From the NCBI RefSeq assembly GCF_964355755.1, contig NC_092676.1, positions 9,468,288 to 9,532,287 of the forward strand: DNA of 64,000 nt, read 5' to 3'. The notes below the pieces were generated by a model. The model made no database searches, was not told the DNA's origin, and saw nothing but the letters and a program-made list of their open reading frames with translations. The position numbers were made by a program, and so were the translations under genes. Positions 60,349-64,000 of this stretch are shown here, in pieces. Source of the DNA: Antedon mediterranea. Lineage: Eukaryota > Echinodermata > Crinoidea > Comatulida > Antedonidae. The first letter of the stretch is position 1. Each line of letters starts with the position of its first letter.

Positions 60349-62099
60349 CTTTCACTAAATTCCACGTGCTAAATTTTGCCTCCAGAAACACTAGTAAACA
60401 TGTATGCTCGTGTAATACTGCGATCGTTGTTAATTTGTGACAGGCTTTATGTAATAATAGTCCTTTTATTTCCCCATCGCTAATCCGGTACGAAAACTTG
60501 AATACAATTCAAACAATTCCGCCATGATTACTACTAACAACTGTTTATTGCAGTATAACGAACTAGAAGAAAGATAGATAAAAAAAGGAGGAAAGAAGAG
60601 GCATGAATATTACATCTTTGCATAGTAAATATTGTTTCTTTGTTAGGCCTATATTAAATATTTGCAAAAATAGTACCAATAGAATGCTTAAAATTGTCTT
60701 TTTTGTTTGCATGGCAAAATCAAATGTTGATATAAAGTTTGCGGTACACCACGTATATTAGTTCTGAAAAGAAATGTTGAGTTTCTCGGCGTTTCGATCA
60801 ATGCTTTGATCGTCCTCAGGAGTGAGAATGCAGACATTTTGATGGCAAACAAATACCATATTCCATTCTCACTACCGTCATGCACACGTTGCAATAAAAC
60901 AAAATGTTTGCAACATTGTACTAAAAATGGGACAAATAATTAATTTCTATACACACTTAGCGTCTTTCAAATTGTAAATATAATACACAAAAGCATACAA
61001 TTTAAGAAATTAAAAACAAACGTGACTCGAACTAAATTTTCATATTCTTTTTGATTATTATTTTGCATTACACCTACTTTGTTTTATATCTTCTTTTTTG
61101 TGCCTTAAAAATTGTCCAATGTGGTTTGTGCGATATTTTTTTTTTATGTAAATTTTTAAATAATTTCATTTGGATCCTAATATTATAGGAGATAATGTTT
61201 CTCTATGTTAATCCTAGAGATTGAAAGTACTAATAATGGTACTTACAAAAACGTTTCGCAAACAGTAGACTGTTGATCTTACAGTCTGATCAATACGTCA
61301 CCTCGGTGTTTTTTTAGGCCACTGTGTTTTCCTGGGTCTGAATGATGTCATGGTATGTAAGAGGTTGTGTTCACCTCTCAGTAGTTTTTTTCTTATCCAA
61401 AATAGATTCACTTACTTTTCTTTCAAACCAAGATCAACAGTCTTCTTGAAAGCAAACTGAATGTTTGCGAAACGTGTTGGAAGTACCATTTTTAGTAGGC
61501 CTACCTTTCGATCGATTGGGTCAACAAAAAAGAAGCATTCTCTCCATTTATATTGTTTGTTTTTAAATAATAATAAGTGTTTTCTTTAATTCACTGTACT
61601 GTATTATGTATTTTTCATCACGTCTTCTATTGTTGACAGCTACTTTGAAATACTTCAATATAGTCTCCATTCAATTGCATCTGGTCGAAAAAATGCAACT
61701 ACAGGTGGCTCACTGGAGATTGAGAGGGCGCAGGATAGAGCGGATGTTCGAGTTGTGGTATCTTTTGCAACTTTAAATCAGCATATTTATATCTCTTCAA
61801 AATTCTCATTAATACTTACAGTGTTCAATAGCTGGGTCATAGAATAATTGTGACGTCGAGTTTTTTTTACTTAGTAAATAGAAAACTATTAAAGGATATG
61901 AAAAATCGTTATTAAAAATGATAAGTTTAAGAAGCTGTTTCCACAGGATTGTTATCAGAGTGACGACAAGATAGTTATTTTAAGATTCTTTAAATCAAAT
62001 TATATATTTAAGATAATAAACTTGTAACCTACGTAGAAAAATACATATCCATTTTATATAATATGGTTTTAAACAATTGATTATTAAGTGATATTTAAC
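60349..62099. other. Upstream region of the receptor gene
   Basis: 5' side of the minus-strand receptor. It includes an unclassified repeat-like segment near 60,790-60,830 with the inverted words CGTTTCGATC and GATCGTCCTCAGGAG, and the small element at 61,235. No exon and no definite promoter element recognised. Confidence 0.4.
61235..61490. mobile_element. Small inverted-repeat element with GTTTCGCAAAC ends
   Basis: AATGGTACTTACAAAAACG with TTTCGCAAACAG and GACTGTTGATCTT on the left match, inverted, AAGATCAACAGTC and GTTTGCGAAACG with AAGTACCATT on the right. Non-coding. Confidence 0.7.
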
Positions 62100-62795
62100 T
62101 TTGGCATATAGTATCAGTACAATGTAAAGATGGGTTGTGTTTTTTAGTGGAAAATGGCCTCATTTTCCATGTAAGTTCGATACTAATGTGAATAGGACTC
62201 TAGTAGTATAATAGCTATCGTCTTTTTTCTTCAGTAAAAGTACAGGTTGTATTCTTAATTAATCAATAAACATGTTCCGGTAGAGGCGGCTCGGAGTTTT
62301 CGTAATCGTATCCAGTAGAAGAAGTAGTAGCTTAATTCCTTAATATTCACTTTCTTCACATTTTTCGACAATGTTTGGTAATCAGTATCTGTTGTGCATA
62401 AATTGGGTTGAGCAGTAGAGGATTTACAAACGTCCTTTTCTTAATGTTTACAACGAAATCTAAAATTGGTAGTTTCATCGGTCAGCGAAGGATCAAGTAT
62501 GTAAGCGGAATTTGTCAGAAATTTCTGTATAAAATTTATGGTCTATTAATGGAAAAAAAACAATAGAATTCGGTGTCGGTAAGGTAAAAACATTAAACTA
62601 CTACTAAACTACTTAAACACATTTTGTTTACATTTTCAAATTTCACTTGAAAATGTCATTGACTTATTGTGCCATTATTTAATAAATTCATTTTAACCAT
62701 AGAAACATCGAGTATACATTGTACATTACACTTGATATCGAATAATAGAGTTACTGTTGGATTCGATCATACTCACTAGAGACGGGCTGAATATA
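62100..62795 (-). pseudogene. Broken second copy of Tie-like receptor 3' exons
   Basis: Minus-strand sequence around 62,260-62,460 aligns with the tail exon of the intact gene. SSTAQPN, CTTDTDYQTLSK and the DNA for NSEPPL and EHVY are recognisable but fall in different frames because of small deletions, and the leading part is scrambled. Around 62,730-62,790 a stretch matches the exon at 51,263-51,029 (Ile-Arg-Tyr-Gln region). The 3' flank similarity continues to about 62,100, including the TAATAGCTATCG and CTCTAGTAG-like words also found near 49,320-49,660. Order and strand match the intact gene, so this is a duplicate that has lost most exons, not a retrocopy. Confidence 0.75.
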
Positions 62796-63182
62796 ATTTG
62801 ATAGAAGTAATATATGTCATGGTACTAAAATAATGCTTGCAAATGTTTTTGTATTTCCATCAATACTACAGAGATCACTACTTAGTAATAATACCATTCT
62901 TTAAAACAATATTATCTACCGCTTATTTTGACAAAATTATTTTTCCACACAATTTGTGAATTCACGTCTATCTTTTCTGGTTTTGTCAAAGTATTAATTT
63001 TATCTTTGTAACATTTTAGAACATTTGTCCATCAACTAACAAATGCTACATTAAATATAACGTCACTACCTCCATTTGGTTGTAAATGTTATTTGTAATT
63101 ATACTTGCTTCAGCTTATAGATATTTAATATGGCCATTAAAGGAGTCATAGTAAAAAATGCACTGCAATGAAATACATTCTT

Positions 63183-63342
63183 TTGTAATTAGTGGAGGGT
63201 CACAGCCCCAACCCTCCCTGATTGATTGGACTAGATTGGCTGGACTAAACTACAAGTTGTTGTTGTAATTAGCGGAGGGTCACAGCCCCAACTCTCCCTG
63301 ATTGATTGGACTAGATTGGCTGGACTAAACTACAAGTTGTTG
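63183..63342 (+). repeat. Two-copy 80-bp tandem repeat
   Basis: TTGTAATTAGTGGAGGGTCA through ACTACAAGTTGTTG is repeated once with period 80 and two substitutions (GTGG/GCGG, ACCCTC/ACTCTC). Confidence 0.9.
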
Positions 63343-63817
63343 TTACTAATAAGTAAATAGAAATTGACTTTTACAAATTGCCATTGATACCACAAAAATA
63401 CGCAAAGTTGTGTGCAAAAGTTTGTTTCAGTGAAATAGTGAATCTGCTAAAAATTCTAATATCTGGCACACAGTGGGTATAAACTCTTTAATCCTATTTT
63501 CAGTTGTTTTCTCCTCTCAATAACATAATCTGCCATAAAAATTTAATTTTCTAAATATTTTACAAACCTATTAAACATTAACTTCTGTTTGAAATTATAA
63601 ATACACCAAAATATTATAATAACTTAGCATCGTAAACTCTGAAGAATAAAAATTAGTGCCCCAAGCTGCTTGTTATACAGAATTAATTGGAAGTGAAGAA
63701 GACAGTAAAAACAGGGCACTTAAATTTTATCATCGTCCAATCAAGTGACTGAAATCTATCTAGGTATTATCTAAATATTGATTTGCAAACTCTTACAAAA
63801 TAGTACTGTGACTCAAG

Positions 63818-63895
63818 GACTTCCGTTAATAATAAATTCATTATCATGGTTTCCGTTTTTTCTGTAAGTTACACAACATAAGAAAATAAGTAATA
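63818..63895 (+). promoter_or_regulatory. Related 5' flank block before the 63.9-kb tetraspanin start
   Basis: GGACTTCCGTTAATAATAAA, TTCATTATCATGGTTTCCG and GTAAGTTACACAACATAAG match the blocks before the other two members, supporting the start at 63,940. Confidence 0.45.
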
Positions 63896-63939
63896 ACTAC
63901 AGTTAAAAAGATAAGAGATACTCGCTACAGAAAATCAAC

Positions 63940-64000
63940 ATGGCAGAGTTGGCCCAACCCGAAAGCAATCATTCACCCAGGGAAGATTCTTGCTATGGAT
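63940..64000 (+). CDS. Tetraspanin-like first exon, cut by window end
   Basis: Start of another member of the tetraspanin family beside the 35.9-kb gene. The first 20 codons read MAELAQPESNHSPREDSCYG; MAELAQP parallels MANVVQP, and the context AAAATCAACATGG matches GTCATCAACATGG before the other start. The 5' flank also shares a block (see the regulatory entries). No membrane helix is reached before the window ends, so the family call rests on similarity to the neighbour only. Confidence 0.6.
   Translation, partial: MAELAQPESNHSPREDSCYG

Noticed and set aside
61235-61490. Bidirectional promoter or operator-like inverted repeat
   Set aside because: Inverted ends and size fit a small mobile element; no gene start beside it.

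Overview
The window looks like nuclear DNA from a marine invertebrate deuterostome, most likely an echinoderm. This is inferred from an AT-rich background with split genes, the very frequent AGGCCTA-type words, dense short inverted-repeat elements and the gene families present. Nothing prokaryotic, organellar or viral was recognised. Almost every real gene here is in short exons, so I assembled genes by hand from splice sites, reading phase and family motifs.

Layout. Bases 1 to about 31,230 are a head-to-tail array of a 14.16-kb unit: two nearly identical full units (1-14,164 and 14,165-28,329) and the first 2.9 kb of a slightly older third. Each junction rebuilds a seven-exon tetraspanin gene: 5' exons come from the end of one unit and 3' exons from the start of the next. 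That gives a 3' partial gene (766-2,458) and two complete 267-aa genes (10,316-16,621 and 24,479-30,789). Inside the unit, on the minus strand, lies an archaemetzincin-like metalloprotease gene with an intact zinc site but a damaged N-terminal half. There is also an orphan C-terminal exon, a 1.7-kb foldback element and a long palindrome. From 31 to 35.8 kb are nested transposable elements. A diverged tetraspanin gene (264 aa, 35,855-40,705) follows, then a decayed tetraspanin relic near 43.5-44.0 kb and a repeat-rich stretch to 47.7 kb. On the minus strand, 60,348-49,682, a 13-exon gene encodes an 839-aa Tie-like receptor. Behind it are a broken second copy of its 3' half (62.1-62.8 kb) and the first exon of another tetraspanin, cut by the window end (63,940).

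The most interesting object is the Tie-like receptor. Its ectodomain has the order of a Tie/angiopoietin receptor (Ig, Ig, EGF-like repeats, three fibronectin III domains, one membrane helix). It has no kinase. The 76-residue cytoplasmic exon instead carries an ITAM-like pair of tyrosines (YxxL-8 residues-YxxI) and a duplicated EHVYxN motif of the Grb2-SH2 type. All 13 exons join in one frame of exactly 840 codons including the stop.

Tetraspanins organise receptors in membrane microdomains, so a cluster of tetraspanins with a tyrosine-tailed receptor suggests a membrane signalling locus. The functional link is inference only. Several transposon events are unusually legible: a TA-inserting element sitting inside a tetraspanin 5' splice site, an array breakpoint inside a small inverted-repeat element, and a foldback element nested in an older 106-bp tandem duplication.
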